41,527 bases of DNA, taken from assembly GCA_036897445.1 (NCBI GenBank), contig JAYMTL010000163.1:1-41527 (forward strand), read 5' to 3'. A program made the translations under genes and the position numbers. This stretch comes from Pelargonium tetragonum (taxonomy: Eukaryota; Streptophyta; Magnoliopsida; Geraniales; Geraniaceae). Numbering within the stretch: position 1 is the stretch's first letter; each line of letters starts with the position of its first letter. The notes under the pieces are model-generated. The model made no database searches and was not told the DNA's origin. It saw only the letters and a program-made list of their open reading frames with translations. This document shows, piece after piece, positions 13,672 to 24,600 of this stretch.

Positions 13672-14024
13672 AGTATAATTATAATGAATGCGGATTATAC
13701 CTTACTTCTATTTCTAAATATCCCAGCGAATTCTTCTTTTTTTGAACTTGCACTTGCCTGTTACTTTATTTAAAGAGTTTGTTTGCTTATATAGTAATTA
13801 TACCGGGGGTTTTCTAGGCTCATAAATTTCCTTAACTTACAAAAAGGGTCCTTCTATTAGGCTTTAGAACCTAAAACTATTAAGCAAACAAAAAGAGGTT
13901 ACAAGGGTTAATATAAATTGGATGCTATAAGTTCAATACCTTATTTTCCTTATTCCTGTAAAAAAATTACCTATCAGATATCCTGGCAAAGAATTCGTGA
14001 ATATATAAGGGAATTTTTAGAAAT

Positions 14025-14640
14025 GACTTAAACCTAACCTATCGATAAGCAACTGCAGTAATGTAACTAGTGTGAAATGAGAAGTTTCATTTTCTACGGT
14101 ACAGGGAATATCTAGAGGTTCTTTGGTAAAAGGGTGTAGGCGCTTGAGAAATTTTTTTCTTGATCCACCAATTAAAAGTAAAGGAAAAACATAACAAAAT
14201 TCACCGAGCGAGGTGTCACAAGGTCTATCGAACAACATAATTTACAGAACTTTCCAACTCAACTTCCGTTTAAGCTATTATAAACCTTATACAAACAAGT
14301 ATTCTCTTTTGCTAATGAGTTTGTTTCTCTTAGAGAAAGGAATCCCCCAGAAGAGTCTTGATCTATAAGGCGCCAAAGAAGTACTCCTCTAAATGTAGAA
14401 AGGGGTTGGGCAGTCCCAGACGAGATAAAAACGACTTCCATGAAAATGATGGAAAGACAAAGCTAGAGGGCCGAAGGGTACTCGAGGATAAAACAGTTGC
14501 GAGAAACGCGGGGTTACTACTTCGATTTTTGAAAGGAGGTAGGAAAAACTAGCCAAAAGTCTAGCTCCAAGGTAAGGTCAGGATCAATTTATTATGTCTT
14601 GAAGAAGGGCTGCCTGCCAGGGGTGCGCTAGGGCAGGGAG
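14025..14640. other. Low-RIP block beside the tRNA, with short ORFs and a GC-rich hairpin
   Basis: From 14040 to 14255 I count about 24 CpA+TpG against 15 TpA, so the block lacks the decay signature seen elsewhere. It holds minus-strand ORFs at 14017-14238 (73 codons) and 14259-14441 (60) and a plus-strand ORF at 14358-14552 (64), which overlaps the second. None resembles a family I know, and overlapping ORFs of this size can arise by chance. The right end has CCTGCC/GGCAGG (14612-14636), a 6-bp stem with a loop of about 13 nt, unusually GC-rich here. The block may be a younger insertion or DNA that was single-copy and escaped RIP. Confidence 0.45.
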
Positions 14641-17164
14641 TACTTTCTTTTTTGTACTGGATGCTTTGGTTTGAAACAAAAACTTTCTATCTCTATAAAA
14701 ATGTTTTTTAACAAAAGTCCTAGGATTGCCTAGAATTTATTCAAAGGTTACATTAAGGAATCGCTCCTATAATATATTTCTTTCTTTTTCTATTTATGAT
14801 ACCGGGAAAAGTAAAACGAGATTCTACTTGGTGGTAAATCCTGCTATGGTATTACGTAAGTATTGCTAATTCCTCAACAAAGGGGTGGGCTGCAAGCACT
14901 CTATTATAGGTCTTGCTCGCTAAAAATGCAGTTAAATCTAAAATTTGACAGAGGATTCTCTTAAAACCCAAGTTTAGTTAATAAAAAGGATATAGAATGA
15001 GGCTTTTGATTTTGAAGGATTAGTAAAGGTTCTGCGATAAAACACTTAGCGAGGCTTAACTGAGACTTCCACAAACTTATTAATTGAGATCTTTCGGGGG
15101 GTTTGATAGAGCTATTCGTTACACTTTGAGAACAAAAATGTTAGAAAGTGAGTCCGATCAAAAGTTGGGGTAATTGAAATGAAATTAGAGTACTTATTAG
15201 TTATTTACAGAGTTAGATACCTTGATAGATAACTTCTTTAAGTTTTTTTACTCCAACCTAATTATTCATTTACTTTTACTATACTAAATCTATCCTTATC
15301 TTTAAAAATGAAGCACAAATTTTGTAAAAGTCTGCGTCTCGAAGTTAGATAGGCGGGAGTAAATGTCATCGGGACTTATTGAGCAACTAAACGAGGAGCG
15401 TTTACCAATGACGTATATCAGATCTCATTTCTATACTAAAACACGACGTACAATAAAGGAACACTCCTGCGCTCTACCTCAGGAATCCCCGTATTCTCAT
15501 AATTATATGGAATACTAGAACTGCCTGAAACTAGAGTAGAGGGTTCATTTTTTAGTCTCTGGACTTTTATTAGTAAAGCAAGTGCTATCTAAAACCGCAG
15601 TTCTAAAGCTTACCCAGCCTAAGCGAAGGGTTCTGAGTAAGAAAATGATTCAAATATAGTTATAGTGATAAGCCAAAACTTAAGGGAATGGAGAAAGTAG
15701 TCCTCCTTTATTAACCAAATAATAAGTAGAACTTTGTACTTGTTGGGATTTTCTTTATAAGGAAACTCTATAATTACCCTATTGAGCAGCCTTGGTTTAG
15801 GACTTTTTTAACGAATTCCCTTGTCAAGATAAGCTATCTCAATTTTATATCTATGAAATGGGTTGAACTAGCAAGTTAGCTGTTAATTGCTTTTTTGAAA
15901 TAGCTAAGTAGAACCCGTTCAGAATAAATTAAGGATTTTATATATTACATCTGCTTTACTTGTCAATTCCTTAGGGGTTATATTATAAGAATCGCTAAAT
16001 CCTTAATCATATAGAGATCCAGTTATTAAGAATTTCTTTTTGTTACTTTTATAAAAATAACTTTTCTTTTGTCTAAGGTACCCTACTAATCAGCCTCTAG
16101 TGTTAAGAGGCCAAAAAAAATCTAAGTTTCTTCGAGCAAATCAGAATTAGAAAACGTGATATACCGGTATTTCTTCCGCAGCTCTAGTACTAGAAAATAA
16201 AGTCAATACCGTGCTGGTGAGCTTTTATTAGCATTATTCGTTTTTGAAAGATGGGGCTCTTAAAATATTATGCTTGGGTCGTCCATACCGAGTACTTTTA
16301 TTCCTGATAAAACCCTCGCGTTTATGATTAAAAATTTATTTTGAAAATACCGAATTCTTAAACCCACCTTTAGGTAAGCCTAAAAAGTCTTTTCTATTCG
16401 AGGAGTTCTCAAGGCTTGGCCGCAAGCATTTTAAGTACTTTTAGGATTAACTTAGACTAAAAGTAAAAGGGGTGCTTTACAAACTCTGACTTGCCAAATG
16501 ACTGCTATCGAAGCTTCACTCTAAGGAATTCCTGTTATGAACACCTCTCCTTTCGTAAATGACCACACTTTAATTACTCAGAGGATCCTCAGGTCTTGAG
16601 AAATAAGAAAAATGAAGGGATACCCCTTATTTCTTTCAATTTATGGATTAAACTCTTAAAAATTTGAAGTGTGGCTGAGGACGATTTACTTCTATAAACT
16701 TTAAAGAGCCCTTTTCTCTCAAGCCTTAACCCTAGCAATCCCAAAACGCAATGGGTAAACTGTCTAGTTTTAAAATTATAAAACCCTTCGACTTCTCCAT
16801 TAGTAAACTTTTTTTGAATTATCTAAAACCTTTGAGAAGAGACCTCTGGCTTCATGCCTATATTAAAGTTTCACAGGTTTCCTATAACAAAAATGAAGTG
16901 AATTCCTTTTTCTAAACCTCTTCAGGCAAGATTACTCAACTACTTTTTGTATCCTATAGGATTTCTATTTAATTAACGAAGTTTTACTTATCTTGAATTC
17001 AAGTACAAAGCCCTAGCTACAGCTATTAATTAACACATTTAGGGCACTTATTTATTAGACTCTAAACAACACCCAAGACTAAAATCCTTTTACTCTCGAT
17101 ATTTACAAAAAGCTAGAATTTCTTTCTTCATAAAATCGAAGTCGTACCCAGAGTTGTGTTTTAA

Positions 17165-17422
17165 TTACTTATTTATACTAAAAACCTCTATTCCATTACT
17201 TATAACTAATAGGAACTCTAGAGACATTACTATAACTACTAAACTGCTATAGGTAAAAATATACATACTTCTTATCTTAAATAAGAATACAGATAAGACA
17301 CTTACTACAGGTATAGCTAGAATACAAACTAAGCAAGAAAGGAGTAAGTCAATAGAGAAATCTGACGAAGCAAGTAAAACAAAGAAACCAAGTGTAGTGG
17401 GTATTATAAAACATGCATACAC
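17165..17422 (-). other. Short hydrophobic ORF, unrecognised
   Basis: 85 codons, nearly all hydrophobic, with two or three possible membrane-spanning runs (FFVLLASSDFSIDLLLSCLV and a later LVVIVMSLEFLLVI). RIP enriches T at second codon positions and so makes random ORFs look hydrophobic, and a length of 85 codons is within chance for this window. No family is recognised. A GC-rich word (17456-17474) lies about 35 nt upstream of its ATG. I would not call it a gene without expression or homologues. Confidence 0.15.
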
Positions 17423-18776
17423 AATCTAGCAACTACAAGATAAACCTTGCCTCCCTTCGCAAAGCTGCAGTCAGTAACAAAAACTATACCAATGTACTTA
17501 TAAGGCTAACCCCTAATTACCGATAAAAACAAAAAGGGGGAGCCTTCCTCTACAGAATACTAAGAAAACCAGTATTTGCATGTAAAGAGCTCTTGGGTCT
17601 AGTAGGGAGGTAACAGGAAATTTCTTACTTAGGTGGTTAAGGACTCCTTACTTGTTGTTAAAACGGGCAATCCCTAAAAAAGGCTTTGAGACAGAAGACC
17701 CTACTACAAAAAGAAAAGCGGCATTTAAAAGTTTCAAATACCTTGCACACCAACTTACTTACAGATCAGACCCGTTATAATAGTTGTTAAAGCAGCTTTC
17801 TTACTACATGGCTAATGTAAAGAGCTCTCGCAGCTAACCAAATGAAATTTAAATAAATATAGCCTTTCTTTGGCTTGAGAAATTTGTAGATGTATGTGTA
17901 ACTCTTTTAATCCGCAGATCTCATGTACACATAAGGGAATTCCTATGGAATTAGAAGAAATAGCAAAAGCCACGATAATAAATATAATAAAGGAAAAGGA
18001 GATTTAACCCTTAGTTTATGCTTCTCAAACCAATCGAGAGCGGTACCTGTCAAAAAGGCTTTCCATTTAGATTTTAGAAAGCTAATAAAAAGTAAAAAGG
18101 AAGAGTAACTATACAATATAAGATATTCTCTATAAGTAAGAATTACTAATAGGTAATATAGCTACCGTAGGAATTACCTCCTTTAGTTAAAAGAGCCCTA
18201 GAAAAGGGCTGCTTTCTTATTTTCCTGCTTAGGGTCCGGGTAGAATAAGGGATTGGTAAGAGATTATCCTGCTATTTTGAGGTTTGCTTACAGGACTACA
18301 TAGCTCTTGCGGGTATTAACCGAGCAAAGAAATTGTAATTAAAGTTTTCCGGTCTTGACTTTCTAGGTAAATTATTAAGCAGTATTGCGGAGGAGCTTGA
18401 AGTTATAGATTTCTTACTTATTAGAGCATTTTCCAAATACAAGTTTTTACTAAATAGAAGAATATTCAAGGTAAAGTCTAAAAAAGGTTTGTCTCTAAAA
18501 GTCTCGATTACTCCTACTTAGTTCCACGTACAAACGAAAAAGTAGATAGAGCACACAGCGACTTGAATGCCTGGGGTTTCAAAAATATGGAGTATAACAA
18601 TCTTTTCTTGTTTTTGCTTGCTAAAGTAAGGTGCGAAGCCCTTTTATGAATATCCCAATAAGTAATAGTATATCTCCTAATCAAAAGGGTACTCGAGCCC
18701 AAGTTTGTCTAAATTTTCTCGCTTGGACTCGAAAGGAATTTCTCCTTCCCTCCGTATTAGTAAAAACCCAGGACTT

Positions 18777-18797
18777 TTATTATTATTATTATTATAA
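18777..18797. repeat. (TTA)n microsatellite
   Basis: About seven units of TTA/TAT in a row, forming an AT-only tract. Confidence 0.85.
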
Positions 18798-19610
18798 AAG
18801 GGGAAGATTAGAGAATTCCTTAGGTTTTCAAGAGCTTCTCTTAATCTACTTTATAGTATAAAGCGCTCGGCTACAACTAAAAGTAAAAGAAAAGCTCTAC
18901 TAACCAAACTATACACCCCAGTTCTATTAAGATTTGGAAGAAAAAAGAGACTCTATTAGATTAGACAGCCTATGCACACTTTTTCTAATACAAGGTCTCC
19001 AAAGAGGACCCCATAGAAACCTAAAGTCTAGTGAATTGACTCTTTTTCTTTATATACTCATATACTAAAACTTATCAATTGAGCTAGAGAGTTTAGCCAA
19101 GTTTGTTTCTCAATCGGGTATGCCTCGTTTTGCATTATAAAGCTTATGCCAAAAAAAGGTTTCATTATCTGTAGTACGCGGGCTCCTCTATTCTTAGTAA
19201 TAAAGCTAACCCTTTAGTATTATTAAAAAGAAATACAAAATACACAAATAAAATGAAGAGAATATCCTTATCTTTTTACCCTACAAGCTAGTAGAATAGC
19301 TGGGAAATCTTACTACTGACAATACCAAAAACCTTCTGTTCCCATTAATAAACGAATATCTCTAACGAGTACTCAACAACCTAAAATTTAAAGATTAGAC
19401 GCTCGCTATATACGGTAAGCAACACCTTTTCGACCTAGTATCTTATATTAACAAGTTCTTCTGTCAACTCCTTTTATATTCCGCCCCTTTTGTTATATAC
19501 ATTAATTCGCCAACGCCGATATAAGATTTCGCCTTACCACTAAAGTTAGGGTAATGTAGTAAGAAAAGCTCCCTTAATACTTAAAAATCCAACACTTTTG
19601 AGACTTGTTA

Positions 19611-19687
19611 CCTTAAAGGGATTTGAACTCCTACTCTCTTTTGAACTTCGCTCCCGTTTTAATCTCCTAAAGCACTCGGCAGTCTAC
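19611..19687 (-). pseudogene. Eroded tRNA-like sequence, class II (Leu/Ser type) resemblance
   Basis: On the minus strand a D-arm-like word GCCGAGTG, typical of Leu, Ser and Tyr tRNAs, is followed about 50 nt later by a T-arm AGGAG-TTCAAAT-CCCTT. The T-stem pairs except for one A-C position that a G-to-A change would explain. The spacing suits a tRNA with a long extra arm. The acceptor stem does not pair and I cannot place a convincing anticodon loop, so no identity is assigned. It reads as a decayed tRNA gene or a tRNA-derived repeat; chance is not excluded. Confidence 0.35.
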
Positions 19688-20281
19688 GAAAACTAAAAAG
19701 TTTCAAATCTGGACCTATTCTATCTAATCGATTTTGTTTCGAACATCTTCTAAGGATACTTTCTGTATTCCCATTCTTTTTTTAATAACTTATACTTGTA
19801 AATAAATAAATTTTTAATCTTTATACAGGCGTTCTCTTGAGTTTTAGCATAGGTGGTGACAGACATTTCAGAGTTGTCTGAGAGAAAAGGTCTTGTAGGA
19901 AACACCTTATTGTGAAAAATTCTTTCTAATGAGAACTCCGCATTTAAGTATTACTTAATCGGAGTAAATAGAGGGTTCTATATACTTTAGTAAATTTAAG
20001 TTAAGACACGCGTAGCCTTGAACTGAGGATAGGGCTAAATTTCTTTGGTTTTAGTTGTTTAACTAGAAATTTTTTGAAAGGTTTTATAAAGATAGAAAAG
20101 ATACCTCTTTCGGGGCGTCCCCGCGATCCATATTCACTTTACTTTTTATCTTAATATCTTGTGTAAAAGCTTCACATCTTAACTCGACCCTTACTTTGTT
20201 GATGGATACTAAACTCCAGTATTATAACAAGTTATTTTGCTTCGATTTTTATGGGTAGATATAGACAAAACTAGTAATTCT

Positions 20282-20345
20282 ACCTGACTTTAACCTACAA
20301 AATTCTTGTTGATGAGTCACCGCTCTACCTAATTTACATGCGAAA
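20282..20345 (-). pseudogene. Eroded tRNA-like sequence, Met-like middle
   Basis: The minus strand carries GGTAGAGCGGTGACTCAT, which looks like the D-arm and anticodon side of a bacterial-type tRNA-Met (CAT in the loop position). It is followed by TGTAGGTTAAAGTC in T-arm position, where the invariant TTC is replaced by TTA. The acceptor stem is not recognisable and the T-stem is weak. This is at best a remnant; the resemblance lies in short motifs in the right order, not in a full fold. Confidence 0.25.
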
Positions 20346-21235
20346 AGGACATATTTTAATTACGCAATAAGTGCCCTCTACTAAGCCCGCCAGTACAAGA
20401 CTTTTCTGTTATTAGTCTAGTGTGAATGCCCCTTTTAGTTTAGAAAGCTTCTATTTAGGTACATAAATTAATCTTTTTCGTTTTTGCTTAGTATAGCAAA
20501 ATAACTTAAGAAGAGTCTAAAGTTTCTCTAGAATTGGAACTGCAAGAAAAGTCTCACTGGGAGACTTTCCTTTAGAGATTTCCTTAGTAAATTACCAGAA
20601 CGGGAACCTTTTTTGGCTAGGTTTTCTCATCTTACCAGGTACTTCTACGTCAACCAGAAATCAGTACATAAATTTTTGTTAAGATTGATAAAACTCCTAA
20701 TATATGGAAATACACTAGTCAAAACCCTGGTAAGTCTAATAGCCGAATTGCCAAAGCCGCTTTTCTTTATTATTCTTGTTTCTTGTGAATTATTTACCTC
20801 TAGCTTTTTAAACAGGATACCCGCTTCGCTTTAAGTGTTCCTAGCCTCCTCTTATTTTGGATCCAAAAGGACTTTTATAGTCTGAACAACGGGGCGCTAT
20901 CCTAGCAATAACTAACAACGCAAAATCTTGAGCTTTCCTTATCTTATATAATAGAGCCACCACTTAGAGCCCAGTCCTTACTTAACTTAAACGAAACCCT
21001 TGAAAGAGATTTGACTTTAAAACAGAACCTCCTTGACTTGCCCCTAAAAATGAAAAACTCCTCTCACTATACCTTTCCTCAAAGTGTAGCTTTAGTCTTC
21101 TGGATTCCTAGTTCACTCATAAGCCGTAAACTCACTTACTTTCTTTTATTTACCGAGTCTCAGAACTTACATTCAATTAGAGTTGTTTTGAAAAACCCCT
21201 TTTTTGTTCCTTTCATTTTTCGTTGTTAGAAATTC
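20346..21235. other. Moderately decayed DNA, no gene seen
   Basis: TpA excess is weaker here than on average. Plus-strand ORFs at 20613-20834 and 21011-21229 (about 72 codons each) are the only open frames. Both are hydrophobic or low in complexity and match nothing known to me. Confidence 0.5.
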
Positions 21236-21680
21236 TAATAACTTAGGCTTCTCCATCTGTATCTATAAAACTTTCTTCAGAGCTACAATACCCACCAACA
21301 ACTGCTTACAGACTTCCTCATCCCTCCCTTATTCATACTCTGTTTCTTAACTCCTAAAGGTTTTTCTTTTAGGTAAAGAAAAGCCTATAACTTAAGAACT
21401 CTTATTTACTGCTTAGGAGCTCCCCCTACACTCTTCACCTCTAGTCAGACTCTTTCTTATCTGTATCTTATTGACTTACTTCTCAGCCCTTTCTCCACAC
21501 TTCTAACACGGATACCTTATAGACACCTTAGACTTACTCCCCTTTTTCTATAGCTTTATCTTACTCATAACTATTATAACTTGCTTTTGTATTACCTTAT
21601 TGACTTTAGAGCTAAAAGACTTGGATTCTCTATCTTCTTCTTACTCTTATGTATGAGCTATGCGCCTGTCTTGATAAGAC
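21236..21680 (-). repeat. Dispersed pyrimidine-rich repeat, longest copy
   Basis: About 440 nt of C/T-rich sequence. The word at 21616-21636 is identical to 765-785, TTTGTATTACCTT at 21586-21598 recurs at 896-908, and CTTCTCCATCTG near 21249 recurs near 27772. The order of shared words differs between copies, so the copies are rearranged or very diverged. The purine-rich minus strand looks like former coding sequence rich in Lys, Glu and Arg. It is broken many times and the family is unrecognised. Confidence 0.5.
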
Positions 21681-24600
21681 GTTTTAAGAGATATACACTA
21701 CTTCTGCTTAAACGGGGTTGTTAAACTAGTGATAAAAGATATTATAGTGAGTTCAGCATTATTCAAATCGATATGTATTCCTTTTTTTGCGAGTCTTTAC
21801 TTTACTGTACAAGAAAAATTGAGAGTATAGGATTAAGAGAAGTAACTTAGGACTTAGGAGTGTCCCCCTTAAGATTATAAGAATACTGATACAACTAATA
21901 AGGAATAAAACTCCTTAGAATAGTAGTGCGGTAGGTAGAATAGCTACAGGTTATTAAAGGGTATGAGGGCTTTAAAGCCGGAAGGAGTCTTGAACTTTCA
22001 ATTTCGATACTGCAAACCAGGCTATTTTATCAATAGAATAAAACAAAATAAGGTAGCTCTAGCGAGATAATAATTTTGTAAACTTTAGTTTAAAAGGTCC
22101 CCTTACAGTAAGCAATACCTGAGACTCAAAGCTTGGTTTTAATAAGTAGCAAAGGTTTGGTTCTTGCTCATGCAATTCGAAAGTTTAATCAAATTCCACG
22201 ATGTTAAGAAAAAAGGAAGTCTTTATAAAAATGAAACCGGGCAATTCTAGTATAGTATCTTACGCGGTTACTCTACAATATATATAAGCATTAAACCTTG
22301 CGATTTTTTATTAGTCTATTCCAATGTGCATAATAGTAATAGCCTATTATTCCTCTATAAAGCCAAAAAGCTATCCCGAACTATAAGTTCAGTGCCGACG
22401 AAAGCTAGGTGTTCTAGAGTAACAGAGTTTTTATGGAATACCCTAGCTATAAAGAACCGGGAAGGTTTCTCATACTACCCGGAAAAGGTTTAGTACAAGT
22501 AGTAGGTAGTAGAATATCTCTGCAATCTTTTACCTAAGCTTTATCCTGCTTTTAATAAGTGCTCTTAACTACCTGAACTCTATTAGGGAAAAGGATTCCC
22601 CATAATGAGAGAGTCCCTAGATTTTAGTTTAGGATCATATAACAGTATAGAGGGTTTTAATGTCTTGCGAATAACTACGATATCGAAGGCACTTTATGAA
22701 TATTAAGCTAAGCTACGGGATTGCTAATAGAGGGGGATTGTATAAGGATTACAATTAGACAAAATATTAACGCAGAGGAGTCCTTTTCTTAAAACGAAAA
22801 GGTTATACGAAGCTTTTGACTCAATTCTAGGACCTGGCACCCAAAGTCCTGTCAAGCAAGATAGAAAGCAATAAGGCGGAGCTCTCTAATCCTTTAGCAG
22901 GTAGGAAAGTGAGGTAATGAAATTAAATTAGTTGTTAGCTATTTTTCAAACTCGGTTTAGTGAGTTTTCTAGGGTTAATGTGTTACTCCGATGGATTGCT
23001 AGGAGATTTGCAGTACATCACCCTTTAAGTATTAATTAGTTTTTCTCCCTGCCGTGACGCTTACTGTCCCCATTTCATTTAAGGAACTCCTTTTTAGGTT
23101 CCTTTGCATTAAAAATCTTATTTTATAAGGTATTATAAGTTAGAAAACCTTTTTGCTACTGCTACTCCATGTTTTATCTACTTGTGAATCCGAATTGAAT
23201 TGGGTTATTTGACTTTAGGGGCTCTGAATTAGTAATATAGTTAGTGCTGCTGAAAGTTTCTTTATATTATATTTAAAGGCGCCTTACTCAGAGATCTAGA
23301 AGTCTTACGGATACCTTTTTTTTAAGGGATCCTAACTGATTTAATAAGCAAAGAAAATTTATCCTGAATATACCCGCGCTTACCAACTTTTAAGTTGTCT
23401 AGTATTAAAAATGCGTAATCTACCCTCGGTCTGTCACGGGCCCTAAAAAGTGTTTAGTATTTTTGTTAGACACTTCTATTTATATACAGTGGAAATATTG
23501 AGTTCTCGTATGATATTCGGTTTAAAGGACTTTTGCTATAAAAGGGAAAACTAAAGGAGTAATACCCCCTTCAAACTTCCCGCTTGGTTGAATAAGTGCC
23601 ATAACAGCCGAATGGAGCATTAAGTATCCGGGGTTTCGAACACACCCATGCAGTTAGTCCAGTATACATAATTTTAGATAATAATTGTAGCTTTTTTCTG
23701 CACTCGGTTAGAATTAATTAACCCATGATATGGAGGAACTTTGATATATTTAAGGTTACGAAAAATTTTAGTAGTATCTTGATTCTCTGTTTAATATTAA
23801 AAAGGCACTCAAAAGTATAAAGGTCTCTTCAGGAAAACAGGGTTAATGCACTACTTATAGAGTCTTATTTGAAGTAAGAATTGCTTATGTTTAGTTGTAT
23901 AGCTTCTCCATAAGAAAAGACTTTGGTCCTAATTCTGGGTTTCTCAGTTCAATACTAATTACGTATAAAGAGCGGGTACCCTAAAAAAGGGATCTCAATT
24001 GAAAGCTGCTCCTGCTATTCCTTGACTTCCTAAGATACCCTTTATAACTTTCATTTTGAAGCTTAGCCATAAAGGAAACCCTAGTATTAGAAAAATGTTG
24101 ATGATCAAGGATCTTTTTGCGTTTATATTATATTGAAGCTATAGTCTATATTGTACACGGGCCGGCCCCGGTAGAGCCCTTTTAGTATACAGCCTTAGGG
24201 GTCCTGGGTGTCTCTCACACAAAGTTTTTACCAATCCCATTGAGCACCTGTTAAGCGCAGTGATTAAGGTTTCTTTCTAAGGCTACACTTGGAAATGCCT
24301 GTATAAAACTACAAGTTATAGAGCACGTGGCTAAGATCATAGTACTCTTTGAACAAGTCAAGTTTTTTGGCATCTAAAATCTTGGATAAACGAGCTCCTC
24401 ATTAAAAACTTTCGGGCTTGACAAACCTTTTACAAAGGGGTGTAGAAATTAAGGCGAAAAGTCTAAAAAAAAATAAGAACCCTTGTAAATCTTTTTACTC
24501 ATTTAACATAATCAGAATAAAGGGGCCTCTAGTATTCAATGACTATCCTCGAAGCGGAGTTCCTAGAATTGAGTCAAAACGCGGGGTTCAACATTGGCTA

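Larger units (their letters stand above)
14641..19610. other. AT-rich decayed DNA, no gene seen
   Basis: Apart from the hydrophobic ORF at 17165-17422 and the (TTA)n tract, only short ORFs and decayed sequence are visible. Confidence 0.55.

Noticed and set aside
14358-14552. Lys/Arg-rich 64-codon ORF on the plus strand
   Set aside because: It overlaps an opposite-strand ORF, has no recognisable domain and no start signal; kept only as part of the low-RIP block.
15213-15228. TTAGATACCTTGATAG resembles the small-subunit rRNA 790 region
   Set aside because: Two mismatches, and none of the other universal rRNA blocks is found at the right distance downstream.
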